The notes under the pieces: generated by a model
What the model was told of the DNA's origin: nothing
Database searches by the model: none
Seen by the model: only the letters and a program-made list of their open reading frames with translations
Translations under genes and position numbers: made by a program
NCBI RefSeq assembly: GCF_016917755.1
Contig: NZ_CP070326.1
Coordinates: forward strand, 9,176,001-9,240,000
Reading direction: 5' to 3'
Source: Streptomyces noursei
GTDB lineage: Bacteria; Actinomycetota; Actinomycetes; Streptomycetales; Streptomycetaceae
DNA: 64,000 nt
In this document: piece after piece, positions 42,016-50,984 of the stretch
Position numbering within the stretch: the stretch's first letter is position 1
Layout of the letters: each line of letters opens with the position of its first letter

Positions 42016-45000
42016 TTGGACACCACAGACCGCCCCGAGCACACTCCCGTCCCGCGCTCGCCGCTCTCCCGCCGCAGATTCCTCCAGGGCACCGCCTCGG
42101 CCGCCGCCACGGCGGGGCTGGTGGGCGTCGCGGCGCCCGAGGCCGCGGCGCTGCCCGCCGCGCCGGCCGGCGCCCCGGCCGCCGGCGCCGCAGCGGGACT
42201 GTCCTTCACCGCCGCCACCAACGGCGCGGCCACCCTCGCCCCGTCCGGTGACCACCTGGTCGCCGAGGTGCAGAACGTGCTGTGGTCGCTGCCCCGCCAG
42301 GGCGGCGCGGCGCGGGCGCTCACCCCGCCCGACCTGGAGCCGACCCGCCCGGTGTACTCCCCCGACGGCCGCCGGATCGCGGTCTGCGCCTACCGGGGCG
42401 GCAACTTCCACCTGTGGGCGCTGGCGCCGGACGGCTCGGGCCTGGCGCAGCTGACCGACGGGCCGTGGGACGACCGGGGGCCGGCCTGGTCGCCGGACGG
42501 GACCCGGATCGCGTTCGCCTCGGAGCGCGGCGGCGACGCGGTCAAGGGCAGCCCGTACCGGATCTGGGTGCTGGAGGTGGCGTCCGGGCGGCTGACCCGG
42601 GTGACCGGGCTGTCCGGTCAGGACGGGCCCCATCAGGGCGGCGCCTGGGAGGACTTCGACCCCTGTTGGTCGCCGGACGGCGCGCGGATCGTCTTCGTCC
42701 GGGGTCGGCTGGCCGATACGGGGCTGGAGTCCCGGACGGTGGCGTCGGTGCCCGCCGACGGGCGGGGCGCGGTGCGCATCGAGCACACCGAGACGGCCGC
42801 GGCGCAGGTGATGGTGCCCGCGCTGTCCCCGGCCGGGCGGTTGGCGTACCTGCGGGTCACCGACGCGCCGGGCTCGATCTGCACGCTGGTGGTGGACGGT
42901 GCGGCGGTGGATGTGGACGGTGATGTGGAGCCGGTGCCGCCGCGCTGGGTGGCGCGGGACGCGCTGCTGGTGACGGTCGGCGGGCAGTTCCGGATCGTCC
43001 GGCCCGGCGCGCCGCAGCGGGCCGAGACCATTCCGTTCGCCGCGGAGCTGCCGCTGGACCGTCCGCGGTACCGCGTCAAGGACTACGGCTTCGAGCGCAC
43101 GACGGCCGGGCCGGTCCGCGGGATCCACCTGCCGGCGCTCTCCCCGGACGGCCGTCGGGTCGCCTTCGCCGCCCTCAACTCCCTTTGGATAGCGCCCACT
43201 TCGGGCGGTGGCGCGCCACGCCGGATCACCGCGGCCGCGGCCACCCGGTATGTGCTCGCGCCGAGCTGGTCCCGGGACGGTCGGGCGCTGGTGTACGCGG
43301 ACGACCGGGACGGGCTGTTCGCGGTGCGCCGCCGGGAGTTGGCGTCGGGCGCGGAGACGGTGCTGGCGTCCGGCGGGCGGGTGCAGCCGGCGCTGTCGCC
43401 GGACGGCGGCCGGCTGGCGACGCTGGACATGATGGGCAATCTCGCCGTGCGGACGCTGGCGGACGGCACGGAGAAGGTGCTGGCCGCGCCGATGGGGGCG
43501 GGCGGGCTGCCGGGCCGGCCCAGTTGGTCGCCGGACGGCCGCCATCTGGCGCTGTGCGACCGCAACCGGCTCAACCGTCGGTTCCGCGAGGGCTACAACG
43601 TCATCCGGATCGTCGACGCGGAGACCGGGAAGGACCGGCTGTACCAGGTCGCCGAGCACGTCTCGATCGCCGATCGCTACGACTCCGGTCCGGTGTGGTC
43701 GCCGGACGGGAAGTGGCTGGCGGTGATCGCCGAGTCGGCGCTGTGGGTGCTGCCGGTGCGGCCGGACGGGACGCCGGACGGTGCGCCGCGCCAGCTGACC
43801 GAGGAGGCCGCGGACCATCCGTCGTGGTCCGGGGACTCCGGGACGCTGCTGTACCTCTCGGCCGGGAAGCTGCGGCTGGTTCCGGTGTCCGGGGGTGCGC
43901 CGCGGACCGTTCCGGTCGCGCTGGAGCGGCGGCCGGCCCGGGCCCGGGACACCGTGGTGCACGCGGGCCGGTTCTGGGACGGCACCGGCGAGACGGTGCG
44001 CGAGGACGTCGATGTGGTGGTGCGGGACGGGCGGATCACGGCGGTGGAGCCGCACCGGGCGTCCCGGGCCGGGGCCGCCCGGCGGGTGGACGCGGCCGAC
44101 CGGACGGTGCTGCCGGGGCTGTGGGACGCACACACCCATCCCTGGCAGCTCACGTACGGCGGGCGGCAGACCGCGCTGCAACTGGCGTACGGCATCACCA
44201 CCACGGTGTCCTGCGGCGGCTTCTCGTACGAGCAGGCGCGGCTGCGGGAGGCGCTGGCCGCCGGAGTGCTGGCCGGGCCGCGGCTGCTGACCTGCGGCGA
44301 GCTGCTGGACGGCGGGCGGGTGGCGTACAGCATGGGGCGGGCGCACCGCACCGAGGCGGGGCTACGGCGGTCGCTGGCCCGGGGTGCGGCGTTGGACTGG
44401 GACTTCGTCAAGACCTATGTCCGGGCGCCGGGTTGGGTGATGGCCCAGGCGGCGCGCTTCGCGCACGAGCGCCTGGGGGTCCGCTCGGGGAGCCACCTGC
44501 TGAGCCCCGGGGTGCAGTTGGGGCAGGATCTGACGACCCATCTGCAGGCGACCCAGCGGCTGGAGTTCGGGCACGCGGTGTCCGCCTCGGGGCACGCGTA
44601 CGAGGACGTCGAGAACGTCTACACGGCGGGCGGGCTGCACATGCTGGCCACGCCGTTCTCGGCGTCGCCGCTGATCGGCGAGGATCCGGCGCTGGCCGAG
44701 GACGTGCGGGTGAGTCGGCTGATGCCGCCGTGGGACGGTGCGGTGGTCCGGGAGAACGCCGGACGGCGGCCGACGCCGGAGCAACTGGCCGCCATCGGGA
44801 CCGAGGTGGGTGTCTACCGCCGCGTCCTGGACGGCGGCGGTCTGGTGGCGCTGGGGACGGACCAGCCGCTGGTGCCGGTGGGGCTGTCGCTCCATCTTGC
44901 GCTGCGGGCGCTGCACCGCGGCGGGTTGAGCGTCGTCGAGGCGCTGCGGACGGCGACCGTGCTGCCGGCCCGGGTGTTCGGCGCGGAGCGCGACCTCGGG

Positions 45001-45240
45001 ACGCTGGAGGTGGGCAAGCTCGCCGATATGACGCTGGTGGACGGCGATCCGTTCCGGGACATCGGCGCGCTGGTGCGGACGTCGGCGGTGCTCAAGGGCG
45101 GGCGGCTGTACGAGCAGCGGGCGTTGGTGGAGTCGTTCCCGGCGCCCGGTGGGCCGGCGGTGCGCGCGGCGGCGGGCACCGACTGGCTGGCGGTGGGGCG
45201 GCAGCAGCGCCGCGAGTCCTGCTGCGACATCGGCCACTGA
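42016..45240 (+). CDS. Tat-exported TolB-like propeller plus amidohydrolase
   Basis: 1074 aa. Tat signal LSRRRFLQGTASAAATAGLV near residues 17-36. Residues about 60-640 hold many PD40/TolB-type blades with the repeated WSPDG motif (PTRPVYSPDGRRIAVCAY, DPCWSPDGARIVFV, GRPSWSPDGRHLALCDR). Residues about 650-1060 form an amidohydrolase domain: VLPGLWDAHTHPWQ (HxH), FVKTYVR (metal Lys region), GSHLLSP, LEFGH and LGTDQPLVPVG. Family members include prolidase-like and organophosphate-type secreted hydrolases. The start codon is TTG, with AGGAGG at 42006-42011. Confidence 0.88.
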   Translation: MDTTDRPEHTPVPRSPLSRRRFLQGTASAAATAGLVGVAAPEAAALPAAPAGAPAAGAAAGLSFTAATNGAATLAPSGDHLVAEVQNVLWSLPRQGGAARALTPPDLEPTRPVYSPDGRRIAVCAYRGGNFHLWALAPDGSGLAQLTDGPWDDRGPAWSPDGTRIAFASERGGDAVKGSPYRIWVLEVASGRLTRVTGLSGQDGPHQGGAWEDFDPCWSPDGARIVFVRGRLADTGLESRTVASVPADGRGAVRIEHTETAAAQVMVPALSPAGRLAYLRVTDAPGSICTLVVDGAAVDVDGDVEPVPPRWVARDALLVTVGGQFRIVRPGAPQRAETIPFAAELPLDRPRYRVKDYGFERTTAGPVRGIHLPALSPDGRRVAFAALNSLWIAPTSGGGAPRRITAAAATRYVLAPSWSRDGRALVYADDRDGLFAVRRRELASGAETVLASGGRVQPALSPDGGRLATLDMMGNLAVRTLADGTEKVLAAPMGAGGLPGRPSWSPDGRHLALCDRNRLNRRFREGYNVIRIVDAETGKDRLYQVAEHVSIADRYDSGPVWSPDGKWLAVIAESALWVLPVRPDGTPDGAPRQLTEEAADHPSWSGDSGTLLYLSAGKLRLVPVSGGAPRTVPVALERRPARARDTVVHAGRFWDGTGETVREDVDVVVRDGRITAVEPHRASRAGAARRVDAADRTVLPGLWDAHTHPWQLTYGGRQTALQLAYGITTTVSCGGFSYEQARLREALAAGVLAGPRLLTCGELLDGGRVAYSMGRAHRTEAGLRRSLARGAALDWDFVKTYVRAPGWVMAQAARFAHERLGVRSGSHLLSPGVQLGQDLTTHLQATQRLEFGHAVSASGHAYEDVENVYTAGGLHMLATPFSASPLIGEDPALAEDVRVSRLMPPWDGAVVRENAGRRPTPEQLAAIGTEVGVYRRVLDGGGLVALGTDQPLVPVGLSLHLALRALHRGGLSVVEALRTATVLPARVFGAERDLGTLEVGKLADMTLVDGDPFRDIGALVRTSAVLKGGRLYEQRALVESFPAPGGPAVRAAAGTDWLAVGRQQRRESCCDIGH

Positions 45241-45259
45241 CGGCCGGGAGGCGAGGGGT

Positions 45260-45291
45260 GGCGCGGCTCCGGGAGGGTTCGGGGCCGCGCC
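45260..45291 (+). terminator. Terminator of the exported amidohydrolase gene
   Basis: GGCGCGGC (45260-45267) pairs with GCCGCGCC (45284-45291); the interior (CCGGG.../...CGGGG) can pair further. It lies 20 bases after the stop. The remaining gap to 45517 is relatively AT-rich near 45405-45440, where a promoter for the next gene is expected. Confidence 0.6.
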
Positions 45292-45516
45292 GCGCCGCGC
45301 CCCGGGGGCAGGGGTTGTGCGGCGCATCCGCGCGCTCCAAGTGCGCGTATGGATGCGCCGGTCCGATGTTTTGCGCGCCCCGGAGCTGGTATGCCAACGG
45401 GTATTGCACGCAGTGAGCGATAGATTACTGTCCGGTACGATCATGGCGGCACCGCCCGCGCCACCCCGAGGAAGGGGAGCGGCCAGCACGCGGAAGTTCG
45501 CGCAGGAGGGCTCGTC

Positions 45517-46767
45517 TTGCATCGCTACTTCACCGATCAGCGGCATGAGGCGCTCCGACGCCGGGTGCGGGATTTCGCCGAGCGCGAGGTCCGGCCCCGG
45601 ATCGCCGAGCTGGAGGCGCGACGCGTCGCCTGCCCCGACCTCTCGCGGCTGATTGCCCGCCAGGGCTGGATCGGCGCGACGGTGGACCGCGCGTACGGCG
45701 GGATGGGCGCCGGGCACGTCGCCAAGACGCTGATCATCGAGGAGCTGTCGCGGGTGAGTGCCGCGATGGGCGCCATGGTGCAGGCGTCCCAGCTGGGCGT
45801 GGCGAAGATCGTCCACTTCGGCAGCGAGGAGCAGAAGAAGACCTGGCTGCCGGCGGTCGCGTCCGGCGACTGCCTGCCGACCATCGCGGTCACCGAACCG
45901 CAGTCCGGTGGGCATGTCCTGGGCATGGCCTCCACCGCGGTCCGCGACGGCGACGACTACGTCCTCAACGGCCGGAAGTGCTATGTCGGCAACAGCCACG
46001 TCGGAGATCTGCACGGGGTGGTGGTGCGCACCGGCGAGGGCTCGAAGGGCCTGTCGGCGTTCCTCGTGGAGTCCGGCACCGCTGGCTTCCGGGTCGGCCC
46101 GCAGCGGCCCGCGATGGGCCTGCACGGCTTCAGCTTCGGCGAGTTGTTCTTCGACGACTGCCGAGTGCCGGCGACGCACCTGCTGGGCCGGGAGGGCGAC
46201 GGGCTGGCCGTGGCGTACTCCTCCAGCATGCTGTACGGGCGACCGAATCTGACGGCGGTCTCGCTCGGCATCCACCAGGCCGTCCTGGACGAGACCACGG
46301 CTTTCTGCACCGAACGGCGGCGCTACGGCGAGCCGCTGGCGGAACTGCCGAACATCAAGCTGAAGTTGGGCCGGATCCAGTCCCGGTTGCTGCTGGCCCG
46401 GCTGTCCGCATACCACGCGGTGCACCTGCTGGACCAGGGACTGGCGTGCGATGCGGAGCTGATGAACGCCAAGTTGGTGAATGTGGAGTCGGCACTGGAG
46501 TCCGCGCGGGACACGATGGACATCCACGCCGCCTGCGGGCTGTTCACCGACCGGCCGGTGGAACGTTTCCTACGCGACGCGCACCACATCTTCGCGCCGG
46601 CCGGCACCTCCGACATCCAGCTGTTGCGGCTGGGCGAGTTGGCGCTGGGGCAGGGGAAGGGCGAGTGGTCGGGCCGGCTCGCGGAGCTGCTGCGACCGGC
46701 GTCGGCGGAGTGGTCGGAGGAGGACGGGCTGCCCGGCGGGCGGGAGGCGCTGGCCCGGGTGTCCTGA
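45517..46767 (+). CDS. Acyl-CoA dehydrogenase family protein
   Basis: 416 aa, FAD-dependent. Conserved parts: LIARQGWIGATVDRAYGGMG, AVTEPQSGGHVLGMASTAVR (FAD/acyl loop), LNGRKCYVGNSHVGDLHGVV, FFDDCRVPATHLLG and RYGEPLAELPNIKLKLGRIQ. The usual C-terminal GGxG/catalytic Glu region is altered (AACGLFTDRPVERFLRDAHH), so the catalytic base is not obvious. Such dehydrogenases often act on carrier-protein-bound or unusual acyl groups. The start is a TTG with AGGAGG (45504-45509) 7 nt upstream. It stands alone. Confidence 0.85.
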   Translation: MHRYFTDQRHEALRRRVRDFAEREVRPRIAELEARRVACPDLSRLIARQGWIGATVDRAYGGMGAGHVAKTLIIEELSRVSAAMGAMVQASQLGVAKIVHFGSEEQKKTWLPAVASGDCLPTIAVTEPQSGGHVLGMASTAVRDGDDYVLNGRKCYVGNSHVGDLHGVVVRTGEGSKGLSAFLVESGTAGFRVGPQRPAMGLHGFSFGELFFDDCRVPATHLLGREGDGLAVAYSSSMLYGRPNLTAVSLGIHQAVLDETTAFCTERRRYGEPLAELPNIKLKLGRIQSRLLLARLSAYHAVHLLDQGLACDAELMNAKLVNVESALESARDTMDIHAACGLFTDRPVERFLRDAHHIFAPAGTSDIQLLRLGELALGQGKGEWSGRLAELLRPASAEWSEEDGLPGGREALARVS

Positions 46768-46828
46768 GGGTCGGACGCCCGGAGAGCCGGGTGTGCCGGG
46801 CGGCGCTCCGCGGCGCCACCCGGGCGCG

Positions 46829-46859
46829 GGCCCCGGCCGGCCGTCGGGCCTCCGGGGCC
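46829..46859. terminator. Hairpin between the dehydrogenase and GAF genes
   Basis: GGCCCCGG (46829-46836) / CCGGGGCC (46852-46859) with a 15-base interior, between the convergent plus-strand dehydrogenase gene and the minus-strand cvn operon end. Confidence 0.5.
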
Positions 46860-46874
46860 GCGGGGCGCACCCGG

Positions 46875-47534
46875 TCAGGAGGCGTCGGACTCCCGCTGTC
46901 GCTGTTCCATCTCGTGGATCAGCGCGACGAGTTCGGCGGCGAACGCCTTGATGGTGTGCAGTCCCTCGCGTCCCCAGGGCCGGGGTTCGCGGTCGATGAC
47001 GCAGACGGTGCCCAGGGTCGTCCCGGTGTGGTCGATCAGCGGAGCGCCGAGGTAGGTGCGGATGCCGAGCTCGTCGACGACGGGGTTGCCGGCGAACCGC
47101 GGGTAGTCGCAGACGTCCTCCAGCACCAGCGCCTTGCGCCGCACCACGACGTACGGGCAGTAGCCGTGGTCCCGGGCCATGATCCGCTCCGGGCGGCCGC
47201 TGGGCGGCGCCGGGCCCAGCTCGACGGAGGTGTCGAGGTCGGGGGCGTAGAGACCGGCGAAGTACTGCTCGTGCTCGTCGATGAAGTTGACCATGGCGTA
47301 GGGGGTGTTGGTGGTCCGGGCGAGCCTGCGCGCGAACTGGTCGAACGCGGGCAGCGGGTTCTTGCCGATGCCCAGCTCGCGCAGCCGGGCCACCCGGGCC
47401 GGCGCCTCGTGGTCCTCCGGGGTGATCAGCAGCCGGCGCGTCAAGTCGTCCGTGAGGTGGGGAAGTTCGGACGAGGGATAGCGCCAGGACGGATAGCGCG
47501 AGGGGAACGGGAAGCGTGCGGAGGGGACGTTCAT
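46875..47534 (-). CDS. GAF-domain protein, fifth gene of the cvn operon
   Basis: 219 aa. One GAF domain at residues about 60-205 (LARTTNTPYAMVNFIDEHEQ, ARDHGYCPYVVVRRKALVLE, YLGAPLIDHTGTTLGTVCVI), preceded by a Pro/Ser/Arg-rich N-terminus. It probably binds a small ligand or a redox cofactor and relays to the conservon proteins. The ATG overlaps the stop of the GTPase gene by 4 bases (ATGA at 47531-47534), so it is translated with the operon. In many conservons the fifth gene is a P450; here it is this GAF protein. Confidence 0.87.
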   Translation of the reverse strand: MNVPSARFPFPSRYPSWRYPSSELPHLTDDLTRRLLITPEDHEAPARVARLRELGIGKNPLPAFDQFARRLARTTNTPYAMVNFIDEHEQYFAGLYAPDLDTSVELGPAPPSGRPERIMARDHGYCPYVVVRRKALVLEDVCDYPRFAGNPVVDELGIRTYLGAPLIDHTGTTLGTVCVIDREPRPWGREGLHTIKAFAAELVALIHEMEQRQRESDAS

Positions 47535-48154
47535 GACGGCTCCGGGGTGGAGGTGAGGACAGGTGAGGAGAGGAGGTGGGCGACGAGGGACAGCAGGACC
47601 TGGGTGCCTGAGGCGCACTGGCGGGCGTCGCAGAGCACGACCGGGATCTCCGGGGCGAGATCCAGGGCGGCCCGCACCTCTTCGGGCCCGTAGTGGTGGC
47701 CGCCGTCGAACTCGTTGACCGCGACGACGAACTGGATGCCGCGCCCCTCGAAGAAGTCGACCGCGGCGAAGCACTGGTCCAGCCGCCGGGTGTCGGCGAG
47801 CACCACCGCGCCGAGCGCACCGTGCGACAGTTCCTCCCACAGGAACCAGAAGCGGTGCTGCCCGGGCGTGCCGAAGAGGTAGAGGACGTGCTCCGGGCCG
47901 AGGGTGATCCGGCCGAAGTCCATGGCGACGGTCGTGGTGGTCTTGTCCGCGACGCCTGACAGGTCGTCGGTGCCGACGCTGATCTGGGTGATGAGCTCCT
48001 CGGTGCTGAGCGGTGCGATCTCGCTGACCGCGCCGACGAAGGTGGTCTTGCCGACGCCGAACCCGCCCGCGACCAGGACCTTCACCGCGGTGGGGAAGGA
48101 GTCGGCCTCGGGATCCCCGGGGAGCCGGGGATCAAAGTCGTTGACGAAGTCCAT
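47531..48154 (-). CDS. cvnD: Conservon GTP-binding protein CvnD
   Basis: 207 aa, MglA/Ras-like small GTPase of the conservon type. P-loop GGFGVGKTTFVGAV (residues about 30-43), switch region FGTPGQHRFWFLWEEL and the base-recognition-like VAVNEFDGG. In S. coelicolor conservons the D protein acts with A, B and C as a membrane-associated, GPCR-like complex affecting development and antibiotic production. The ATG at 48154 has GGAGG 9 nt upstream and lies inside the end of cvnC (23-base overlap). Confidence 0.9.
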   Translation of the reverse strand: MDFVNDFDPRLPGDPEADSFPTAVKVLVAGGFGVGKTTFVGAVSEIAPLSTEELITQISVGTDDLSGVADKTTTTVAMDFGRITLGPEHVLYLFGTPGQHRFWFLWEELSHGALGAVVLADTRRLDQCFAAVDFFEGRGIQFVVAVNEFDGGHHYGPEEVRAALDLAPEIPVVLCDARQCASGTQVLLSLVAHLLSSPVLTSTPEPS

Positions 48155-48542
48155 GCAGCACCGCCTCCAGCAGGGCACGGTCGGTACGGGGGGCGGGCCC
48201 GGCCGAGGCGGCCGAGGGGGTTCGCGCGGTGAGCGCTCCGCAGTCGACGAGGTCGGCGAGGAGCACCTTGGTGACCACGGCGGGCAGCCGGACGCGCGCG
48301 GCGACCTCGGCGACCGGGACGGGCCGACCGCACAGCCCCAACACCCGGTCGTAGTCCGGCCCTTGGAGGCCGGCGGGTCGCCGTCCGGTCGCCCGCACCA
48401 TGGTCATCAGATCGAAGTGCGCCGTGGGCCGGGTGCGGCCCCTGCTGACCGTGTACGGGCGGACCAGCCGGCCCGCCACGTCGTCGACCCACGGTGCGTC
48501 CGGGCCGGGCGACCGCTGCCGGCGGGGCAGGGCAACGGTCAA
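48132..48542 (-). CDS. cvnC: Conservon DUF742 protein CvnC
   Basis: 136 aa. DUF742 core: WVDDVAGRLVRPYTVSRGRT, FDLMTMVRATG, LGLCGRPVPVAEVAARVRLP and a winged-helix-like end VTKVLLADLVDCGALTART. Partner protein of the conservon complex. No ATG or GTG precedes the conserved region in a sensible place; the likely start is the TTG at 48542, overlapping the cvnB stop (TTGA at 48542-48539). Start confidence is moderate, identity high. Confidence 0.85.
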   Translation of the reverse strand: MTVALPRRQRSPGPDAPWVDDVAGRLVRPYTVSRGRTRPTAHFDLMTMVRATGRRPAGLQGPDYDRVLGLCGRPVPVAEVAARVRLPAVVTKVLLADLVDCGALTARTPSAASAGPAPRTDRALLEAVLHGLRQRL

Positions 48543-48988
48543 CGGCCACCCGCCGGGGCCTGGTGGCGCGGGGGCGTCGCCAGGTACGGCCGGACGCTCT
48601 TGACCAGCATCCCCATCTCGTAGCCGAGCACGCCGGCGTCGGCCTCGCGGGAGGCGAGGACGGCCAGGCACGCGCCGGACCCGGCGGCGGCGACGAAGAG
48701 GAAGGTCTGCTCCATCTCGACGACGACCTGGAGGATGTCGCTGCCCTCCCCGAAACGGGAACCGGCGCTGCGGGCGAGCGAGTACAGGCCGGAGGAGAGC
48801 GCCGCCATGTGGTCGGCGACGTCCGGTTCGAAGCCGTGGGATGCCTTGACCAGGCCGTCGGCGGAGAGCAGGACGGCGCTGCGGGTGTGCGGTACCCGTT
48901 GGACGAGTCCGGTCAGCAGCCAGGAAAGGTCGGTGTGCTGATTGCCGCGGAACTCCGCGGGCGCCTGCGCGCGCACTTCACTCACCAT
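48539..48988 (-). CDS. cvnB: Conservon Roadblock/LC7 protein CvnB
   Basis: 149 aa Roadblock/LC7-fold protein: DLSWLLTGLVQRVPHTRSAV, LLSADGLVKASHGF, HMAALSSGLYSLARSAGSRF and VEMEQTFLFVAAAGSGACLA. In MglB-like systems this fold regulates the partner GTPase (here CvnD). The ATG at 48988 lies within the last bases of cvnA (11-base overlap) with GAGGAG upstream. Confidence 0.9.
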   Translation of the reverse strand: MVSEVRAQAPAEFRGNQHTDLSWLLTGLVQRVPHTRSAVLLSADGLVKASHGFEPDVADHMAALSSGLYSLARSAGSRFGEGSDILQVVVEMEQTFLFVAAAGSGACLAVLASREADAGVLGYEMGMLVKSVRPYLATPPRHQAPAGGR

Positions 48989-50984
48989 GGTGGGGGTCGT
49001 CTCCTCGGGGGCGGGCCATCGGGGCGTCGTGATCAGGGGCAAGGAGCAGTTCGGGGTCTCCGGGGCTGCCGGGGGTGCCGTCCTGGCCCGGGGTGGTGGC
49101 AGGAGCGGGGGCGAGGTGGCCGGCGGCGGCGAGGCCGGCCGCGTAGCTGGGGTCGCCGCGGCTGAAGCCGCGCTGGTAGGCGGCCATCAGGTTGGGGTCG
49201 TGAAGGCGGTCGGGGCCGGTGCGGTGCGGCGGCGGGGGCGCGTCGCGCAACTGGGGGGCGATGTGGGCCTGTTTGACGCGGCGCGGCAACCGGGGGCGGG
49301 CGACGTCGTCGGCGGGCGGCGGCGGGGGCGGCAGGACCACCGGCCCCGGGTCGGCGGGGTGCCCGCCGCCGAGCGGTGCCCCGGTCGGGCCGTCGGGTGC
49401 GCCGGAACCGTGCTGCGGGGCGTTGGCGGCGGCCTCGACGCTGGCGGCGGTGGCCGAGGCCGGGGTGCGGACGATGCGCCGACGGGTGGGTCGGGCGTCG
49501 GTGCTGGCGCCGGTGCCGGTGCCGGTGCCGGTGGGGAGGACACCGACCGCGGCGGCGAGGGCGTCGGTGTCGGTGTCGGCTGCGGGCAGCGCCGGGGCGG
49601 GGGTGCCGGCGTCGGACGGGGTCGGGCCGGCGGCGACCTCCCGGCGGTCGGGGACGTCGTCGAACCGGTCGCCGTAGGGCCGTTGGCCGCGCCCGGGACC
49701 CGGGTCGGGTTCCTCGTCCTCGTCCTCCATGCCGTCCGGGAACTCCTCGCGGGTCTCGGCCGAGTTGGCGCCCAGCAGCTCCGGCGGGACGATCACGACG
49801 GCCTGCACGCCGCCGTAGATGCTGCTCTGGAGCCGCACCAGGAGGCCGTGCCGCTGGGCGAGCGAGGAAACCACGTAGAGGCCGATCCGGCCGTCGTCCA
49901 GGAGCTCGGTGAGGTCGATCCGCTCGGGGTCGGCCAGCAGCCGGTTCATCTGCTCCTGTTCCTCGGGCGACATCCCCAGGCCGCGGTCCTCGACCTCGAC
50001 GGCAAGCCCCGCGGTGACGTGCCGGGCCCGCACCGTGACCGGCGTCTCCGGATCGGAGAACTCGGTGGCGTTCTCGACGAGTTCGGCGAGCAGGTGCACG
50101 ACGTCGGCGACGGCGTGCCCGCGCAGGGTGCCCTCGAAGGGTGACACCAGCTTGATCCGGGTGTACTGCTCGACCTCGGCGGTGGAGGAGCGGACGACCT
50201 CGGTCAGGGTGATCGGGCGGGTCCACTGGCGGCGGGTGATGGCGCCGCCGAGGACGGCGAGGTTCTCGGCGTGCCGGCGGATCCGGGTGGCCAGGTGGTC
50301 GATGACGAACAGGCCCTTGAGCAGGTCCGGGTCCTCGACCTGGTGCTCCATCTCGTCCAGGGTCAGGATCTGGCGGTGGACCAGGGACTGCAGGCGCCGG
50401 GCGAGGTTGACGAAGACCTCCAGCTTCTGCTGGTTGCCGGTGGCGTCGCTGCGGACGATGCCCACCGCCTCGATGAGCGCGGCCTCGGCGGCCCGGCCGG
50501 TGGCGGCGACCTCGTGGGCGAGCCGGCCCAGGGCGTCGCCGCCGGGCTCCGCCAGCGGCTCCCGGTCTTCGGGGGGCCGCAGCCATTCGTCGTTGCGCAC
50601 CCGGTCCAGGAGGTCGGCGAGGTCGGTCTGGGCGCGGGCGCACACCTGGCGCAGCTGCCCGCAGCGGCGCGCCAGACCGCGCGCCTCGGCGCCGCCCGCC
50701 AGGCCGCCGAGCAGGACGACGGCGCAGACCACGGCGAGGCCGCCGGCCAGCACCGCCCACTCGCGGCCGGTGAGCCGGGCGCCACCGCTGCGCACCACGA
50801 ACGCGGCGACGCCCGCGCAGACGACGGCCGCGAGCAGGGCGGGGACGGCGGCGAGCCGGATCAGGCGGGACCGTATGGCTGCGTCGGACACCGGCTCCGG
50901 GAAGGCCGCCCGGCCGTGCCGTCCCCCACGGGACCTGGGAGTCTCCGGGGACGTCTCGGTCCTCTGCGGGGTAGCGGTAGGCAT
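48978..50984 (-). CDS. cvnA: Conservon sensor histidine kinase-like protein CvnA
   Basis: 668 aa. Two membrane helices near residues 45-100 (LAAVPALLAAVVCAGVAAFV, LAGGLAVVCAVVLLGGLAGG), a cytoplasmic helical region, then an HATPase domain at about 270-410 (AELVENATEFSDPETPV is the N box; VEDRGLGMSPEE the G1 box). The C-terminal 250 residues are Pro/Gly/Thr-rich and disordered, including a GTGTGTG tract. Usual conservon A proteins have this layout. GGAGGGC precedes the ATG at 50984. First gene of the operon. Confidence 0.9.
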   Translation of the reverse strand: MPTATPQRTETSPETPRSRGGRHGRAAFPEPVSDAAIRSRLIRLAAVPALLAAVVCAGVAAFVVRSGGARLTGREWAVLAGGLAVVCAVVLLGGLAGGAEARGLARRCGQLRQVCARAQTDLADLLDRVRNDEWLRPPEDREPLAEPGGDALGRLAHEVAATGRAAEAALIEAVGIVRSDATGNQQKLEVFVNLARRLQSLVHRQILTLDEMEHQVEDPDLLKGLFVIDHLATRIRRHAENLAVLGGAITRRQWTRPITLTEVVRSSTAEVEQYTRIKLVSPFEGTLRGHAVADVVHLLAELVENATEFSDPETPVTVRARHVTAGLAVEVEDRGLGMSPEEQEQMNRLLADPERIDLTELLDDGRIGLYVVSSLAQRHGLLVRLQSSIYGGVQAVVIVPPELLGANSAETREEFPDGMEDEDEEPDPGPGRGQRPYGDRFDDVPDRREVAAGPTPSDAGTPAPALPAADTDTDALAAAVGVLPTGTGTGTGASTDARPTRRRIVRTPASATAASVEAAANAPQHGSGAPDGPTGAPLGGGHPADPGPVVLPPPPPPADDVARPRLPRRVKQAHIAPQLRDAPPPPHRTGPDRLHDPNLMAAYQRGFSRGDPSYAAGLAAAGHLAPAPATTPGQDGTPGSPGDPELLLAPDHDAPMARPRGDDPHHGE

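Noticed and set aside
41287..44346. Minus-strand frame of about 1000 codons opposite the exported amidohydrolase
   Set aside because: The plus-strand frame has a Tat signal, propeller blades and metal motifs; the antisense product is unstructured Pro/Arg-rich sequence.
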